Assembly: GCF_000427865.1 (NCBI RefSeq)
Contig: NZ_ATYV01000008.1
Coordinates: forward strand, 16,339 to 80,338
DNA: 64,000 nt
Direction: 5' to 3'
Origin: Corynebacterium sputi DSM 45148
GTDB taxonomy: Bacteria; Actinomycetota; Actinomycetes; Mycobacteriales; Mycobacteriaceae
Shown: piece by piece, positions 28,017 to 37,607 of the stretch
Numbering within the stretch: the stretch's first letter is position 1
Layout: each line of letters opens with the position of its first letter
Made by a program: the position numbers and the translations under genes
Notes under the pieces: generated by a model
Seen by the model: only the letters and a program-made list of their open reading frames with translations
What the model was told of the DNA's origin: nothing
Database searches by the model: none

Positions 28017-29243
28017 ATGCAGGCAGAACAGCCACCGCTACCTGGGATCGTAGGGATTTCGCTTCCCGACGCCTCCCTCCACGACATCACCTTCACCCAC
28101 GGCACAGTCACCTCCGTGGAGCCTCACGACGACTCCCTGGTGGATGACCGAATCATGGAGGGATGGGCCGACCTGCGCGGATATACCGCGTTCCCGGCCG
28201 CCGCGGACCCCCACGCGCACTTAGACAAGGCTCTGTCCTGGGACCTGATTAACCCGCCGGTTGGGGATCTGCCCGGCGCGGTGTCCGCCTGGCATGAAGC
28301 TTCCGTGGGGTTCACCGAGGACGACATTCTGTCCCGGGCCCGCGATGCAGCGCAGTTGATGCTGGGCTTTGGCACAACTGCGGTGCGCACACACGTCGAC
28401 ATCTACGCAGAGCCGGACCCTCAGCGCGGAATTCGCGCTATCGACCGACTGCGAGATGAGTTGGACGGGATCATGACGCTGCAGATCGTGGCGTTGATTC
28501 CCCCGTCTGTTCTGCCGGCGGATGTCATGCGGTTGGCCGCTGACGCTATTGCCGCAGGTGCAGACCTCATCGGAGGTGCCCCGCACCTGGCGGCCGACCC
28601 GGTGGCGCAGACTGATGCACTCATGGATGCCGCCGAGCATCTCCTCGCCGGCACTGACCTACACATCGACGAGTTCCTCGGCGACGGCGTCCAGACTATC
28701 CACCGATACGCGGAACGGGTCACCTGCCGAGCGTCGGATCTGGACCGGGCTGCGGGGCATTGCTGCCGCTTCTCCGAGATGTCAGGAGATGAGCTCCAGG
28801 ACCTGTCTGAGCATCTCCGCGAGGCCGGCATCCCGGTTATCGCACTGCCCGCCACGAACCTGTACCTGCAGGCAAGCACTGGTCGCGCTATCGCCCCGCT
28901 ATCGGACCTCGCCTCGCACGGGGTGCAGGTTGCAGCCGGCGGCGACAACATTCGCGACCCTTTCAACCCCACCGGACGCGGAGATGCCTTGGAGACGGCA
29001 GCACTTCTTGTCACCGCTGCCCACCAAAGTCCCGCCGAAGCGCTGCGACTGGTCACCGACCATTCCCGCACCGTCATGAAACTCCAACCTGCCGGCCCCA
29101 CCCCGGGAGCCCGCGCCGACCTGCTCTGTGTTCGCGGCTCTGGCCGATCCGTCGCCAATCTCGTTGCTGCTGCTCCCGCAGACCGGACCGTGATCTCGAA
29201 CGGGCACATCGTGTCCGAGACCCGCACCATCACCCTCACTTAG
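28017..29243 (+). CDS. Amidohydrolase, cytosine-deaminase-like
   Basis: 408 residues from the ATG at 28017, behind AAGGAGGA at a six-base spacing; the much longer open frame upstream is not used. Zinc-binding PAAADPHAHLDKALSWDL, then TAVRTHVDIYAEPD and LHIDEFLGD, follow the cytosine deaminase pattern ('HxHxDK', 'HxD', 'HxxE'-like); VAAGGDNIRDPFNP supplies the final Asp. The substrate is probably a pyrimidine-like or related N-heterocycle. It heads an operon with an ABC importer. A full copy of the dispersed repeat lies near its start (28061). Confidence 0.82.
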   Translation: MQAEQPPLPGIVGISLPDASLHDITFTHGTVTSVEPHDDSLVDDRIMEGWADLRGYTAFPAAADPHAHLDKALSWDLINPPVGDLPGAVSAWHEASVGFTEDDILSRARDAAQLMLGFGTTAVRTHVDIYAEPDPQRGIRAIDRLRDELDGIMTLQIVALIPPSVLPADVMRLAADAIAAGADLIGGAPHLAADPVAQTDALMDAAEHLLAGTDLHIDEFLGDGVQTIHRYAERVTCRASDLDRAAGHCCRFSEMSGDELQDLSEHLREAGIPVIALPATNLYLQASTGRAIAPLSDLASHGVQVAAGGDNIRDPFNPTGRGDALETAALLVTAAHQSPAEALRLVTDHSRTVMKLQPAGPTPGARADLLCVRGSGRSVANLVAAAPADRTVISNGHIVSETRTITLT

Positions 29244-29251
29244 GAGAGACC

Positions 29252-30007
29252 ATGTCAGCACCTACAACTTCAGTCGGGACGATGGTGTCTTTCACCGACG
29301 CCGGAGTCACCTTCCCTGGAGGCACAACTGCCCTGCAGCACGTGAGTTTCGACGTGGACAAGGGTGAATTCATCAGCGTTGTCGGCCCGTCCGGCTGCGG
29401 CAAGTCCACCCTGCTTCGTCTGGCCTCTGCCCTGGAAAACGTCACCGAAGGATCGATGACAACCTCCACCGACCGCATTGCCTACGTTTTCCAGGACGCC
29501 ACTCTCCTTCCGTGGCGAACGGTTCGGGAGAACGTGATGCTCCTCGGCGAACTCGACCACATGCCCAAGGCCGAGCGCGAGCGCCGCTGCTCCGAGTCCC
29601 TCGAGGCGGTTGGGCTGGCCGGCTTCGAAGACCACCTGCCCCACCAACTCTCCGGCGGCATGAAAATGCGCGTCTCCCTCGCGAGGGCCCTGACCCTCGA
29701 GCCGGAACTGTTCCTCTTCGACGAGCCGTTCGCCGCGCTCGACGAAATCACCCGTGAGCGTCTCGGCGTCGAACTAACTGCCCTGTTCGCGGAGAGAAAG
29801 TTCTCCGGCCTCTTCATTACCCACTCGGTCAGTGAAGCGGTCTACATCTCCACCAAGGTCGTGGTGATGTCCGGTCGCCCCGGCACGATCGTCGACGAAG
29901 TCGAGGTCCCCTTCGCTTTCCCGCGCGATCCCGGCCTGCGTTTCACCCCAGAATTCGTGGAAATCGCCGAACGCGTTTCCCTCGCCCTCCAGGAGGCACA
30001 CTCATGA
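29252..30007 (+). CDS. ABC transporter ATP-binding protein (SsuB/TauB/ThiZ type)
   Basis: 251 residues with Walker A GPSGCGKST, signature LSGGMKMRVSLARAL and Walker B LFLFDEPFAALDE. It belongs to the nitrate/taurine/thiamine-precursor importer group. It lies 8 bases after the amidohydrolase and overlaps the permease by 4 bases. It energizes uptake of the operon's substrate. Confidence 0.93.
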   Translation: MSAPTTSVGTMVSFTDAGVTFPGGTTALQHVSFDVDKGEFISVVGPSGCGKSTLLRLASALENVTEGSMTTSTDRIAYVFQDATLLPWRTVRENVMLLGELDHMPKAERERRCSESLEAVGLAGFEDHLPHQLSGGMKMRVSLARALTLEPELFLFDEPFAALDEITRERLGVELTALFAERKFSGLFITHSVSEAVYISTKVVVMSGRPGTIVDEVEVPFAFPRDPGLRFTPEFVEIAERVSLALQEAHS

Positions 30008-30927
30008 GCACGCCCACCAAAACCCCCTCGCTTCCCGACGCCAATACCCACGACCCCGAGCCCCTGACTGGGACTGGAACTGGGGAGACGGGGGCGTCGT
30101 TAAGCACGTCTTTGAGCTCGAAGCCCACCGAGGAGCCGAAGACCACGAAGGTCGGAAACTTCGACCTCGGCGGCATCGTCCTGCCGCTGGGAGTGTTCGC
30201 CGGAGTCATCGCTGCCTGGTATTTCGTCAGTTACGTGCTGCTCGATGATGCCCGCCGGTTCCTCATGCCCCCGCCGCACGTCGTCATCGTTGATGGCCTG
30301 CTCGGATCCGCCGTCCCTGACATGTGGGCCGCCCTCGGCCGCACCACCGGCATCGCGCTGACCGGCCTGTTCATCGCCAGCGTGATCGGCATCGGCTGGG
30401 CAATCCTCATGTCGATGTCAAAGAACGCCGAGACTGCCCTGTTCCCCTACGCGGTGTTCCTGCAGTGTATTCCGATCCTCGCCCTGGTCCCGTTGGTTGG
30501 CTTCTGGTTTGGCTTCGGCTTCTCTGCCCGCGTTTTCGTCTGTGTGCTGATCGCGCTGTTCCCGCTGGTGTCCAACACCCTGTTCGGACTGAAGTCCGTG
30601 GAGCCGGGCATGCGTGACTTGTTCGCGCTGCAGAAGCCGTCGCGTTTTACCGTGCTGCGCAAGTTGGAACTGCCCGCCGCGATGCCGTCGATCTTTGTCG
30701 GTCTGCGTACCTCCGCTGGTCTGGCCGTGGTCGGTGCAATCGTCGGTGACTTCTTCTTCCGCCAGGGCACCCCGGGCATCGGCATGTTGCTAGATAACTA
30801 CCGATCCCGCCTGCAGTCGCCCGAACTGTTCGCCGCCATCGTGCTGGCCTCGTTGCTCGGTGTCGTTGTGTTCCTGTTCTTCGGCTGGCTCGGTAACCGG
30901 GTCGTCGGCAAGTGGTACGGCAAGTAG
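30004..30927 (+). CDS. ABC transporter permease (SsuC/TauC/ThiX type)
   Basis: 307 residues. After a non-conserved Pro/Thr/Gly-rich cytoplasmic tail of about 55 residues come six membrane segments, with the EAA-type loop (FVGLRTSAGLAVVGAIVGDF). The tail carries two repeat cores in opposite orientation (30030-30040 and 30095-30105). Family members usually lack such a tail. It forms the channel with the ATPase at 29252. Confidence 0.92.
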   Translation: MSTPTKTPSLPDANTHDPEPLTGTGTGETGASLSTSLSSKPTEEPKTTKVGNFDLGGIVLPLGVFAGVIAAWYFVSYVLLDDARRFLMPPPHVVIVDGLLGSAVPDMWAALGRTTGIALTGLFIASVIGIGWAILMSMSKNAETALFPYAVFLQCIPILALVPLVGFWFGFGFSARVFVCVLIALFPLVSNTLFGLKSVEPGMRDLFALQKPSRFTVLRKLELPAAMPSIFVGLRTSAGLAVVGAIVGDFFFRQGTPGIGMLLDNYRSRLQSPELFAAIVLASLLGVVVFLFFGWLGNRVVGKWYGK

Positions 30928-30987
30928 TCCGTAGCGCCTTCGTTCACTGCTTTACCCCTTAACTCACATACCCCAGGAGAGCCCATC

Positions 30988-32202
30988 ATGTCCCGCAGTA
31001 CCTTCTCGTCCGTCATTCCTTCCCGACGCATCCCCCGCACCGTCCTAGCGGGAGTAGTGGTGACGGCGACCGTGGCGTCGTTAACCGCTTGTTCGAGCGA
31101 TGACGGCGGAAACGACGTCAACTACGAGGGCACGGTGGGCTCCACCGACCTCTCCGCAGTCTGCCCGGCCAACATCGTCGTCCAGACCGACTGGTTCCCC
31201 GAAGCTGAGCACGGCCACCTGTACCAGCAGATTGTCGGCGGCGACGGCACCGTGGAGGACGCGGTGATCGACTCTGACTCCATGGTTGTCTCCGGCCCGC
31301 TGTTTGACGGCGACAACGGCTACACCGGCGTTGACATCGAAATCCGCTCCGGCGGACCGGCCATCGGCTACCAGAACGTGACCTCGCAGTTGTACCAGGA
31401 CCCGGACATCTTCATGGGCTACGTCGACACGGACCAGTCCATCCAGCAGTCCGACGCCATGCCGACCATCGGTGTGATGAACGTGCTGGAAAAGAGCCCC
31501 CAGATGATCATGTGGGATCCGGAGACTTACCCGGATGTGGAGGAGATCGCTGACCTGAAGGAGACCGGCGCGACGGTGCTGACCTTCCCGGATATGTCCT
31601 ACATCGATTACCTCACCGGCTCCGGCATCCTCGATGAGGCCCAGATCGACAGCAGCTACGACGGCGCCCCGGCTACCTTCGTCGCCGCCGGCGGAGAGAA
31701 CGCCCAGCAGGGTTACTCCTCCTCGGAGCCTTACAAGTATGAGAATGAAGTCGACGGGTGGATGAAGCCTGTGAAATACCAGCTACTTCACGACGCCGGC
31801 TTCGAAACCTACAAGTCCCCGCTGGCAGTGAAGGCCGATGACCTGGAGTCCAAGTCCGAGTGCCTCTCCGAGTTGGTCCCGGTTCTGCAGCGCGGAGTTG
31901 CCGATTACCTGGACGACCCGACTGAGGCCAATGAACTGATCGTCCAAGCTGTCGACGACTTCGATGGTGGCTGGGTCTACGGCCCCGAGAGCGCCGTCTA
32001 CGGACACGAGACCCTGATCCGCGAAGGCCTGCAGGACAACGGCCCGTCCGGTTACCTTGGCGAGTTCGACGAGAACCGCGTCGAAGGCCTCATCGAGATG
32101 CTCACCCCGATCTTCGACGAGCAGGGCACTCCGGTTCGTGAAGGCCTGACCCCTGAGGACGTGGCCACCAACGAGTTCCTCGATACGGATGTGTCGCGCT
32201 AA
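30988..32202 (+). CDS. ABC transporter substrate-binding lipoprotein
   Basis: 404 residues. The signal peptide has the lipobox SLTAC (Cys at about 33), followed by an acidic linker. The body has VQTDWFPEAEHGHLYQQIV, the pattern of the SsuA/THI5-like binders of nitrate, sulfonate or pyrimidine rings. This fits an importer for an N-heterocycle such as a pyrimidine precursor. It lies 60 bases after the permease. Its end overlaps the next start by one base. Confidence 0.87.
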   Translation: MSRSTFSSVIPSRRIPRTVLAGVVVTATVASLTACSSDDGGNDVNYEGTVGSTDLSAVCPANIVVQTDWFPEAEHGHLYQQIVGGDGTVEDAVIDSDSMVVSGPLFDGDNGYTGVDIEIRSGGPAIGYQNVTSQLYQDPDIFMGYVDTDQSIQQSDAMPTIGVMNVLEKSPQMIMWDPETYPDVEEIADLKETGATVLTFPDMSYIDYLTGSGILDEAQIDSSYDGAPATFVAAGGENAQQGYSSSEPYKYENEVDGWMKPVKYQLLHDAGFETYKSPLAVKADDLESKSECLSELVPVLQRGVADYLDDPTEANELIVQAVDDFDGGWVYGPESAVYGHETLIREGLQDNGPSGYLGEFDENRVEGLIEMLTPIFDEQGTPVREGLTPEDVATNEFLDTDVSR

Positions 32203-33638
32203 TGACGGCGGATACCGACGCACCGGTTGTCGTCGTCACCCCAGACTCCCATCTCTTCGCCACAGCGACAGAGGAAGGTCGGCCGCAGTTCAGCGACGGG
32301 GACTTGGACGCACTGATTGACGATCTCATAGAGGTCCTCGGCCCCCGTGGCGTGAGTCAATTGCCGCGTGCCCTGGAGCGTGCCTCCCGGGACGGCTCCG
32401 GCATGAGTCCGGTGCTTTCCCGGCAAGTGTCCGACGGTGAACTGGGCACACCTGACCTGGTATGTTTCCCCCGGTCAGTGGAGGAAGTTCCACACATCGT
32501 CGCCGCCGCGGTGCGCCATGGCGTGCCGGTGACCACCCGCGGCAAAGGCACTGGCAACTACGGCCAGGTTCTGCCCCGCTTTGGTGGCTTGGTGCTGGAT
32601 ATGACCTCGCTGACGGATATCCACGGCCTCGGGACGCTTCCCGACGGCTCCCGCACCATCACCGCCGACGCCGGCGCCCGCATGCTTGCCCTGGAGCAAT
32701 ACGCCTGGGAACGGGACCAGCAGTTGTGGATGTACCCCTCGACTGTCCAGTCGACCATCGGTGGCTTCCTCGCCGGTGGCTCCGCTGGCACCGGGACTAT
32801 CGTGCACGGCCGCAATCATCAGGGATTCGTTACTGCCGTCGACGTGGTCATGGCTACTGACGACTGCCTGGAGCTCGGCGATGGCGGCATCATCCACCTA
32901 GAAGGTGAGGACGCGCAGCCGTACATCCACACCTACGGCGTCGCCGGCATCATCGTCCGGGCCACGATCCGCGTGGAACCGCTGCAGGAATGGCAGTGTG
33001 TCTACGCCTCATTCCCGGACCACCACTCGGCATTCGCCGCGGCCAAGGCCGTGATGACCTCCGGTCTGCAGCCTCGTTTGATGTCGGCAGATAGTGCAGA
33101 GATCGTCGACGCGCTTCCCGTGGACCCCGCCCTCGTCCCCGGCCGCGCTAGCCTTCGGGGAATCATCGATGAGTGTGATCTGGAGTCCTTCGGCAGCATC
33201 GTATCGCGCCATCGCGGCCGACTAGAGGCAGTGCGACACGGCATCAACCAGTCAGTGAAATTGTCCACCATCTCCTATAACCACCCCACGTGGTGGCTGC
33301 AGAAGAAGTACCCCGGCCAGTGGTTCCACATGGAATGCCAGGGCGATGCAGTGGTGGACCGTTTGGCCGAGGTCGAAGCCGTGTACCCCGGCGGCCTATT
33401 CCACCTGGAGATCGGAAACGGCATGATGTTCGGCATGCTCAACGGCCGGGTGCCTGAGAGCGGCGATCCCGCTGAGACCCGTGCAATCATCGCGTCGGGA
33501 GTGCCGAAGCTCGCAGAGCTCGGCGTCGGGGTCCACTCGCCGCATCAGTGGTACATCGACCTGGACGTCGAACGCATCCGTGCGTTGTCTGAATCTGCTG
33601 ACCCGCATGGACTGCTGAACCCAGGACGGTGGATGTGA
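32202..33638 (+). CDS. FAD-binding oxidoreductase (PCMH / vanillyl-alcohol oxidase family)
   Basis: 478 residues. The PCMH FAD domain shows VPVTTRGKGTGNYGQV, then TVQSTIGGFLAGGSAGTG. The C-terminal half has the VAO-type cap, ending HGLLNPGRW, the usual close of glycolate-oxidase-like enzymes. It oxidizes an alcohol, amine or hydroxy acid using oxygen or another acceptor. It is co-transcribed with the importer and the creatininase-like gene. The substrate is unknown. Confidence 0.85.
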   Translation: MTADTDAPVVVVTPDSHLFATATEEGRPQFSDGDLDALIDDLIEVLGPRGVSQLPRALERASRDGSGMSPVLSRQVSDGELGTPDLVCFPRSVEEVPHIVAAAVRHGVPVTTRGKGTGNYGQVLPRFGGLVLDMTSLTDIHGLGTLPDGSRTITADAGARMLALEQYAWERDQQLWMYPSTVQSTIGGFLAGGSAGTGTIVHGRNHQGFVTAVDVVMATDDCLELGDGGIIHLEGEDAQPYIHTYGVAGIIVRATIRVEPLQEWQCVYASFPDHHSAFAAAKAVMTSGLQPRLMSADSAEIVDALPVDPALVPGRASLRGIIDECDLESFGSIVSRHRGRLEAVRHGINQSVKLSTISYNHPTWWLQKKYPGQWFHMECQGDAVVDRLAEVEAVYPGGLFHLEIGNGMMFGMLNGRVPESGDPAETRAIIASGVPKLAELGVGVHSPHQWYIDLDVERIRALSESADPHGLLNPGRWM

Positions 33639-34420
33639 TTGGGCCAGCCCGTCGGTTCGCCGACCTAACAACCGCAGAGGTGCCCCATGCGGTGACCTCC
33701 GATAGCATCATGGTGTTGCCGCTCGGGGCCATCGAACCCCATGGCCCGCACCTGCCGTTGGCGACGGACCTGGTGATGGCGGAATCTGTGGCGGCAAAGG
33801 CGGTGCGCCGTGCGGCAGCCGGTGACGGTGCCGGCTCAGATGTGTGGTTGTTGCCGTCGATCGGCTACACCAAGTCCAACGAGCACGCTCGACTACCAGG
33901 CACGATGTGGATTTCTACGTCTACGCTCTATGACACCGTCATGGACATCGGCACAAGTGTCGCCGAGACTCCGGCGAAGACACTGGTGTTCGTCAACGGA
34001 CACGGCGGAAATTCCTCGCTTCTCGACGTCCTCCTCCGCGACCTTCGCCACCACCACGACCTGCGAACTTTCCTGGTCTCCTCTCCTCCGACTCCGGGCG
34101 AGAGCGAGCGAGGCATCGGCGTTCATGCGGGCTGGTCAGAGACCTCCATGATGCTGCACCTCGCTCCAGAACTGGTGGACATGGATGCGGCGGCTGACCT
34201 TGGCCCGCAGGTGGCGCACTCGGTCGCCGATTGCACACACATCGGTTTTGGAGGCCCGGTGAAGTTCGGATGGCTGTCGACTGACCTGTCCCCCTCCGGT
34301 GTCGTCGGAGATCCCACCGGTGCCTCCGCGGCCGCCGGTGAGCGTCTGGTCGAGGAATACATCTCCTCGATTGTGGAGGCGCTGCCTGACATCGCGACCT
34401 TCAACCCGGGAGCCCTCTGA
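33635..34420 (+). CDS. Creatininase family protein
   Basis: 261 residues from the GTG at 33635, which overlaps the upstream stop (GTGA); a GTG at 33629 is possible. The metal-binding PLGAIEPHGPHLPLATD and FVNGHGGN motifs are diagnostic of the creatininase family, which includes creatinine amidohydrolase, the formamidopyrimidine hydrolase ArfB and MftE. In an N-heterocycle operon it could open a lactam ring. The specific reaction is not known. Confidence 0.88.
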   Translation: MIGPARRFADLTTAEVPHAVTSDSIMVLPLGAIEPHGPHLPLATDLVMAESVAAKAVRRAAAGDGAGSDVWLLPSIGYTKSNEHARLPGTMWISTSTLYDTVMDIGTSVAETPAKTLVFVNGHGGNSSLLDVLLRDLRHHHDLRTFLVSSPPTPGESERGIGVHAGWSETSMMLHLAPELVDMDAAADLGPQVAHSVADCTHIGFGGPVKFGWLSTDLSPSGVVGDPTGASAAAGERLVEEYISSIVEALPDIATFNPGAL

Positions 34421-35115
34421 TGACCGACACGATGATGTCCACTCTCACCGACCCCATGGCGGCCTTCGACTTCTGGATCGAGAAGTTCCGCGACGACCTA
34501 GCTCACCAGGCCGAACACGCCTGGCCACCGCACCCGGCACCGCCGGTCCTCATGACTTTGTCGACCGTTGGCCCGGACGGGTATCCCCGTACCCGCAACG
34601 TCATGGTCAGTTCTTTCACCGGCACCGGAACCGGCTCTGGGCGCATTTGCTTCCACACCGATTCCCGCTCGGAAAAGGCCTCTCAACTGGAGGCAAACCC
34701 CAGGGTCAGCGCCACGATCTTGGCCCCAGACCGCTCCCGCCAGATCACCGTCATCGGCGTCGCCGTTCCCGCCACCGACGAGGAGAACGCCACCGCGTAC
34801 AGCAACCGCTCGCGCTACCTGCAGATTCTCGCCTGGCTCAATGACGACTTCCAGGCGCTCCTGCCCATCGACGAACGACACCGCAACTGGGATGCCTTCG
34901 GCGAGGCCCACCCGGATCTATCCGACTGCCCACCATCAACCTGGGCCGGCTACGCCATCATCCCTCGCGAGTTTTTGTTCTGGCAGGGGGATGTGGACGG
35001 GCCGTCGCAACGCACTCGCTTTTTACACCGCTCCAATCCTGCCCCTGATCCCGCCGCCGGCAACGGCGCCCGCCACACCACCGACACCTGGACCACGGAG
35101 GTTCTGCCCGGATGA
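34420..35115 (+). CDS. Pyridoxamine 5'-phosphate oxidase-like flavoprotein
   Basis: 231 residues. It has TLSTVGPDGYPRTRNVMV and FHTDSRSEKASQLEANP, typical FMN-binding stretches of the PdxH family, and ends with a variant of the 'W-x-G...R' C-terminal substrate motif (FLFWQGDVDGPSQRTRF). True PdxH ends in a different arginine-rich motif, so a flavin reductase or a different oxidase is as likely. It overlaps both neighbours by 1-4 bases. Confidence 0.8.
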   Translation: MTDTMMSTLTDPMAAFDFWIEKFRDDLAHQAEHAWPPHPAPPVLMTLSTVGPDGYPRTRNVMVSSFTGTGTGSGRICFHTDSRSEKASQLEANPRVSATILAPDRSRQITVIGVAVPATDEENATAYSNRSRYLQILAWLNDDFQALLPIDERHRNWDAFGEAHPDLSDCPPSTWAGYAIIPREFLFWQGDVDGPSQRTRFLHRSNPAPDPAAGNGARHTTDTWTTEVLPG

Positions 35116-36539
35116 ACGCACACACCATTTTCACCAACGCGGTAATTCTGCCCGTCAGCGCTGAGGCGCCGCGCTGGTTCCGCGGCTGGCTCGCGGTGGA
35201 TTCCGAGGGCAAGATTGCCGGGCTCGGCGAAGGTGAGGCACCCGATTCGCTTCCCGACGACCCCATCCACATCGACCTCAACGGCTCTATCCTCGCCCCT
35301 GGTTTCATTTCCGCACACAGTCACATCTACACCGGCGGTATGCGGGGAGTCGCGCACTCAGATCCGTTGTACGCCTGGGTCACTCAGAACTCAGCAATGC
35401 TCGCCGGAGCCGACCCGGAGACTATGTACTGGCTCTCCCGTGCAGGTGGAGTGGACCATCTCGCCGCCGGTATCACCTCGGTCTACAACTTCACCCAGTC
35501 CCGGGTGATCTGCGCTTTCGACTACGAGACCTCGACTCTGAAGGCCGTCAAGGTCAACGCACCCGAGTTCCTCACCCGCCAGGTCGACGGTGTCGTCGAC
35601 TCCGGCATCCGTTCCGTCACGAGCCTGCGTCTCGACGATGAACAGCTTCCGGAAGAGGAAGCCTTCGGTGCCTTCGACCACGTCATGAAACACCTCTCCG
35701 AGAACATCGACACCACCCATCCGGAACTGAATCTCGGAGGTTCGGTCTATGGCGCAGTCCAGTGGTCGTCCTCCAAGCGGACCGCCGAGCGCGAGCGTGT
35801 CCTCATGGACCGCTACGGCATCACCAATCAGGCCCACTTCGTGGAGACCGCCGAGCAAATTGAAGTCCAACAGTCCAAGTTCGACTGGTACGACGAGGCC
35901 GGTGTCCTCGGCGAGGGATTCGCCTTTGGCCACTTCGTCCATCCCACCGAGCGCATGGTCGACCGGGTCGTGGAAACCGGCACATCTATGGTGTGGCAGG
36001 CGATGTCGAACGGCCGCTTGGGCTCGGGCATCGCCGACGTCATAACGCTGCTCGACCGCGACGTCACTGTCGGCATGGGCGTGGACGACCAGTCCTGTAC
36101 CGACCTCACTGACCCCTTCGAGAACATGCGCACCGGTCTCTTCACTCAGCGCGCAGTGCATTCCGACGCCGCCATCATGAGCGTCGACAAGGTTCTCCAC
36201 CTGCACACTCTCGGCTCCGCCGCCTCGATCGGAGTCGCGGACAAGGTCGGTTCCCTGGAGGTCGGCAAGTTCGCCGACTTCGTCGTTGTCGATCCCCGCG
36301 AGCCTGCCACCGGTCCGATCTGGGATCCCATTGCTACATATGTCCTCGCGTGCGGTCAGCGGAACCTCAAGCACGTCTATGTCGGAGGCTCTGAAGTTTG
36401 GTCCCGTACCCATCCAGCCGATTCATCTGACTTCGCCGGCGAAGACGGATTCACCATCGAGGATGTCAACCGCCGTGCCGACGACGCCATGATCGCCTCC
36501 GCCCAATCCGGCGGCTTCGAACCTGCCTTCCAGTACTAA
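35112..36539 (+). CDS. Amidohydrolase (ATZ/TRZ-like)
   Basis: 475 residues. The zinc motif is SAHSHIYTGGMRG and the third ligand region FAFGHFVHPTERM; the terminal acid is VGMGVDDQSCTD. This is the deaminase branch containing TrzN and AtzB. HSH replaces the usual HxH with a neighbouring His. It ends an operon of seven or eight tightly spaced genes starting at 28017. The substrate is unknown. Confidence 0.8.
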   Translation: MNAHTIFTNAVILPVSAEAPRWFRGWLAVDSEGKIAGLGEGEAPDSLPDDPIHIDLNGSILAPGFISAHSHIYTGGMRGVAHSDPLYAWVTQNSAMLAGADPETMYWLSRAGGVDHLAAGITSVYNFTQSRVICAFDYETSTLKAVKVNAPEFLTRQVDGVVDSGIRSVTSLRLDDEQLPEEEAFGAFDHVMKHLSENIDTTHPELNLGGSVYGAVQWSSSKRTAERERVLMDRYGITNQAHFVETAEQIEVQQSKFDWYDEAGVLGEGFAFGHFVHPTERMVDRVVETGTSMVWQAMSNGRLGSGIADVITLLDRDVTVGMGVDDQSCTDLTDPFENMRTGLFTQRAVHSDAAIMSVDKVLHLHTLGSAASIGVADKVGSLEVGKFADFVVVDPREPATGPIWDPIATYVLACGQRNLKHVYVGGSEVWSRTHPADSSDFAGEDGFTIEDVNRRADDAMIASAQSGGFEPAFQY

Positions 36540-36551
36540 TCCCCAGTCGCA

Positions 36552-37607
36552 CTAATCCCAGACCTTCTCACCGTTCTCGTCCCACCCGATCAATTCCGCT
36601 TCCCGCCAGCACCCCGATATTTCTCGGGAGCCGGCGGGATGTCTTTTCATTGCCTCTTTGATCAGACGTAGTGCCTCTCCACTCCTGACCTGCCTCCATC
36701 CCACCTGGACCACCACGTAACCCTGGTTTTCCAAGTCGATTTTCCGGTCATGTTCTCGGAGCATGACCTTTTCCGACGGCCCATGCTCCCCCAGATATTT
36801 CCCTCGACCGTCGAACTCCACTGCCATGTTGTACTCCGGGAGAAAGAAATCGACCCGGGCCTTCTCGCGTCCATGCGGGTCAAACACCTTGACCTGCTGC
36901 TTCACATCAAACATCCCTGCGTCCAGAAACATCGCTTTCGTCAGCGATTCCCCCGCAGTCTCCGATCTTTCTCCCGCATGATGCAGGCACATCTGAGTGT
37001 GCACTCCCCGCAAACTCCCCGACTGCAGCCGGCAGTGCCGAGCAATCTCCTTCTTCGAGATCCCCTTCGCCAGTGCTGACTCCATCACCATCAGCACAGT
37101 CGCACATCCTTCATCCGCCGTGACCGCTGCTGCCACATCGGCGACCGTCCGGGCAATCGTCGTGACCGCAATCCCGTCGCGGAGAACTACCTCCCCCACC
37201 GGTACGATCCGCCTGCGCAATAGAACCCGGTAGCCCCCTGTGTTGCTCCGAATTTCGCTGTACCTACGAGAATTCGCTGACGCCAGAATCAGCTGCTCAG
37301 GATCTTCCGGTAACCACAATCCGTGATGAATCGCCGCGGCTTCACCACACAGAAATCTGGCCCGATAGGCCAAAGCCGCGGAGACAATGGCCGTCCTGGT
37401 CTTCTCCCAAGTCGGTGCCGTGTTCCAGCGATTCTGCGAGATGTAAACACCCGGGAAAATCCGGCAGGCGAAACCGCGCGCCGTTGCTCGACGGTATTTC
37501 GACCGAGCGGTGGCATCACCCGGAACTGCGATCAACGGTCCTGTCGGGTGCAATCCTTGGAAACCCTGATTGGGAACCGGTGTCGATGGGTGCTGTGGTG
37601 AGTTCAT
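36552..37607 (-). CDS. AbiEi-like / DUF559 endonuclease-like protein
   Basis: 351 residues. The N-terminal part (about 15-200) resembles the AbiEi antitoxin group: 'GDATARSKYRRATARGFACR' and AAAIHHGLWLP. The C-terminal part has the PD-(D/E)XK-like pattern VDFFLPEYNMAVEFDGRGKY, HDRKIDLENQGYVVVQVGW, as in DUF559. Proteins of this sort are common in Corynebacterium and Mycobacterium; the function is unproven. A near-perfect GC-rich inverted repeat (36601-36639) lies near the 3' end of the gene. The start is chosen for AAGGCGG. Confidence 0.75.
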   Translation of the reverse strand: MNSPQHPSTPVPNQGFQGLHPTGPLIAVPGDATARSKYRRATARGFACRIFPGVYISQNRWNTAPTWEKTRTAIVSAALAYRARFLCGEAAAIHHGLWLPEDPEQLILASANSRRYSEIRSNTGGYRVLLRRRIVPVGEVVLRDGIAVTTIARTVADVAAAVTADEGCATVLMVMESALAKGISKKEIARHCRLQSGSLRGVHTQMCLHHAGERSETAGESLTKAMFLDAGMFDVKQQVKVFDPHGREKARVDFFLPEYNMAVEFDGRGKYLGEHGPSEKVMLREHDRKIDLENQGYVVVQVGWRQVRSGEALRLIKEAMKRHPAGSREISGCWREAELIGWDENGEKVWD

